A program made the position numbers and the translations under genes. Of a stretch of DNA of 16,412 bases, positions 15,074-16,412 are shown piece by piece. Position 1 is the stretch's first letter. Every line of letters begins with the position of its first letter. This DNA comes from Gudongella sp964604145 (GTDB lineage Bacteria > Bacillota > Clostridia > Tissierellales > Tissierellaceae), in NCBI GenBank assembly GCA_964604145.1, contig CAZRXS010000030.1:1-16412 (forward strand). Direction: 5' to 3'. The notes under the pieces were generated by a model. It was given only the letters and a program-made list of their open reading frames with translations, was not told the origin of the DNA and ran no database searches.

Positions 15074-16412
15074 CTATCCAACCGATATATGCCCTTCAGA
15101 GTATCTATATCGTCTGTGTTTTTTATTATATCCTATTGCAAAAGCCATTGTTAAGGGCCCCACTCTCCCAGCATACATAGTCAACATTATAATAATTTTA
15201 CCTATGTTAGTTAATTCAGGGGTTATCCCCCTAGATAATCCAACAGTTGCAAATGCTGAAGTAGATTCAAATAAAACATCTAAAAATTCTCTGCCTTCAG
15301 TAATTGTAAGTACGAAAGCCATAAATATTACAAGTCCCATTCCTGCAGTAACTATTGCTAAGGACTTAGAAATAATCTCTGGATTTATAGTTTTTTTAAA
15401 TACTTCTGCATCTCTGTTACCTCGTATAATGCTTATTGTAGATATTAATATGACACCAAATGTCACTGTTTTTATACCCCCAGCAGTAGAGCCTGGCGAA
15501 CCGCCTATAAACATCATTATAATTGAAAGGAAAGCACTACTTTCTCGCATTAAAGATATATCAATTGAGTTAAAGCCTGCCGTTCGAGGCACTACAGATG
15601 CAAAAAATGCTGCAAAAATTTTTTCTACAAAATTCATTGATCCTAATGTTTCAGGATTGGAATACTCTAGTATAAAAAAGAATACACTACCTAATAAAAG
15701 AAGTCCTCCAGAAATAGTTAAAACCAACTTAGTATGTAAGCTTAATCTTCTCCACTTTCTATTCTTGGCAATATCTAATATTACAGCAAATCCTATCCCT
15801 CCCAAAATAATCATCGCACTTAATGTTGATATTGTTAGATATGAGCTTGTAAAAGACATAAAGCTATCTCCTGTAATATCAAAACCTGCATTACAAAATG
15901 CGGAGATTGAGTGAAAAACAGAAAACCAAATTCCCTTCTTTAGACCATATTTAGGTATAAAAGTCATGGATAAAAAAATCGCTCCCAGAATTTCTATTGC
16001 AAATGTTAGGAAAACAACATATCGAATCAATTTTACTAACCCTGAAAGAGTCTCTTGATTCATTTGTTCTTTAATGATTAATCTTTCTTTAAGAGATATC
16101 TTTTTCCCAGCAATTAAAGATACTATGGTAGCCATTGTCATAATTCCAAGTCCACCTATTTGAATCAACAAAAGAATTATTCCTTGTCCGAATAAAGACC
16201 AATGTTCTGCAGTTTTAACAACAACAAGCCCTGTTACACAAGAAGCTGAAACAGATGTAAAAAAAGCATTTAAAAGACTAGTTTCTTTCCCACTAGCTGT
16301 TGCTAGAGGGATACTTAATAAAACTCCACCAATAAGAATCAAAACTAAAAAACCAAGTACCAAAGCTCTTGGTGGATTTAAATCAAATTCTGATAATTTA
16401 ATCCTTATGTAT
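15074..16412 (-). CDS. ktrB: Potassium channel-like uptake subunit KtrB, 5' end cut by window edge
   Basis: The reading frame stays open to the right edge of the window. Residues such as KLSEFDLNPPRAL lie upstream of a TTG at 16363, so that TTG is not the start and the true start is outside. About 445 residues are visible, close to full length for KtrB. The membrane protein has four pore repeats with selectivity-filter glycines: VTGL (about 59-62 of the visible part), NAGF (174-177), TAGF (277-280) and TVGL (389-392). The gating-loop segment GGSPGSTAGGIKT lies at about 303-315. It imports potassium, together with sodium in well-studied members, and needs KtrA, whose gene follows 11 bp later. 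Confidence 0.95.
   Translation of the reverse strand, partial: YIRIKLSEFDLNPPRALVLGFLVLILIGGVLLSIPLATASGKETSLLNAFFTSVSASCVTGLVVVKTAEHWSLFGQGIILLLIQIGGLGIMTMATIVSLIAGKKISLKERLIIKEQMNQETLSGLVKLIRYVVFLTFAIEILGAIFLSMTFIPKYGLKKGIWFSVFHSISAFCNAGFDITGDSFMSFTSSYLTISTLSAMIILGGIGFAVILDIAKNRKWRRLSLHTKLVLTISGGLLLLGSVFFFILEYSNPETLGSMNFVEKIFAAFFASVVPRTAGFNSIDISLMRESSAFLSIIMMFIGGSPGSTAGGIKTVTFGVILISTISIIRGNRDAEVFKKTINPEIISKSLAIVTAGMGLVIFMAFVLTITEGREFLDVLFESTSAFATVGLSRGITPELTNIGKIIIMLTMYAGRVGPLTMAFAIGYNKKHRRYRYSEGHISVG

Noticed and set aside
15204..15914. Plus-strand open frame of 236 codons
   Set aside because: It lies fully antisense to ktrB, which has all its family motifs. The frame is open because of the codon bias of the hydrophobic gene opposite.
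16363..16363. TTG as the start codon of ktrB
   Set aside because: The frame continues upstream to the window edge with typical KtrB residues (SEFDLNPPRA), so the true start is outside.
1..16412. CRISPR array, insertion sequence, prophage or defence system
   Set aside because: No regularly spaced repeats, terminal inverted repeats, transposase, integrase or defence genes are visible. Nearly the whole window is covered by core genes.

Overview
The window is a low-GC, tightly packed stretch of chromosome that looks like a Firmicutes genome of the Clostridia/Tissierellia type. This rests on the AT-rich codons, the strong AAGGAGG-type ribosome binding sites, the TTGaca/TATAAT promoters, and the KtrAB, MutS2, ZapA and two-subunit PheRS families. 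I cannot name the species. All genes but one lie on the minus strand, so transcription runs from right to left.

Right part (16412 to 13620): the potassium uptake pair ktrB (5' end cut by the window edge) and ktrA, then a TrmH/SpoU-type RNA methyltransferase whose start codon directly abuts the ktrA stop codon. Middle part (13615 to 5320): a promoter just after the methyltransferase stop codon starts a housekeeping run of pheS, pheT, zapA, mutS2 and argS. These cover phenylalanyl-tRNA synthetase, a division-ring protein, a MutS2 nuclease/ribosome-rescue-type ATPase and arginyl-tRNA synthetase. Two hairpins in the gaps around zapA could trim transcription within this run. argS faces a small plus-strand gene of 70 codons, and the two share a bidirectional terminator.

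Left part (5010 to 390): a divergent promoter drives a four-gene run: a DUF4080-type radical SAM protein, a multi-pass membrane protein (11-bp overlap), a TPR protein and a phosphate butyryl/acetyltransferase. No clear terminator follows the last gene.

Far left (1 to 389): no credible gene. It holds three well-spaced tandem promoters on the minus strand, phased A-tracts, a 5' hairpin and a boxA-like motif. This is the usual layout upstream of a ribosomal RNA operon, which I infer begins just outside the window.

Most of the window is ordinary core genome, and I see no mobile element, CRISPR array or defence system. The parts least explained by known biology are the small acidic 70-residue protein and the radical SAM / membrane / TPR run.
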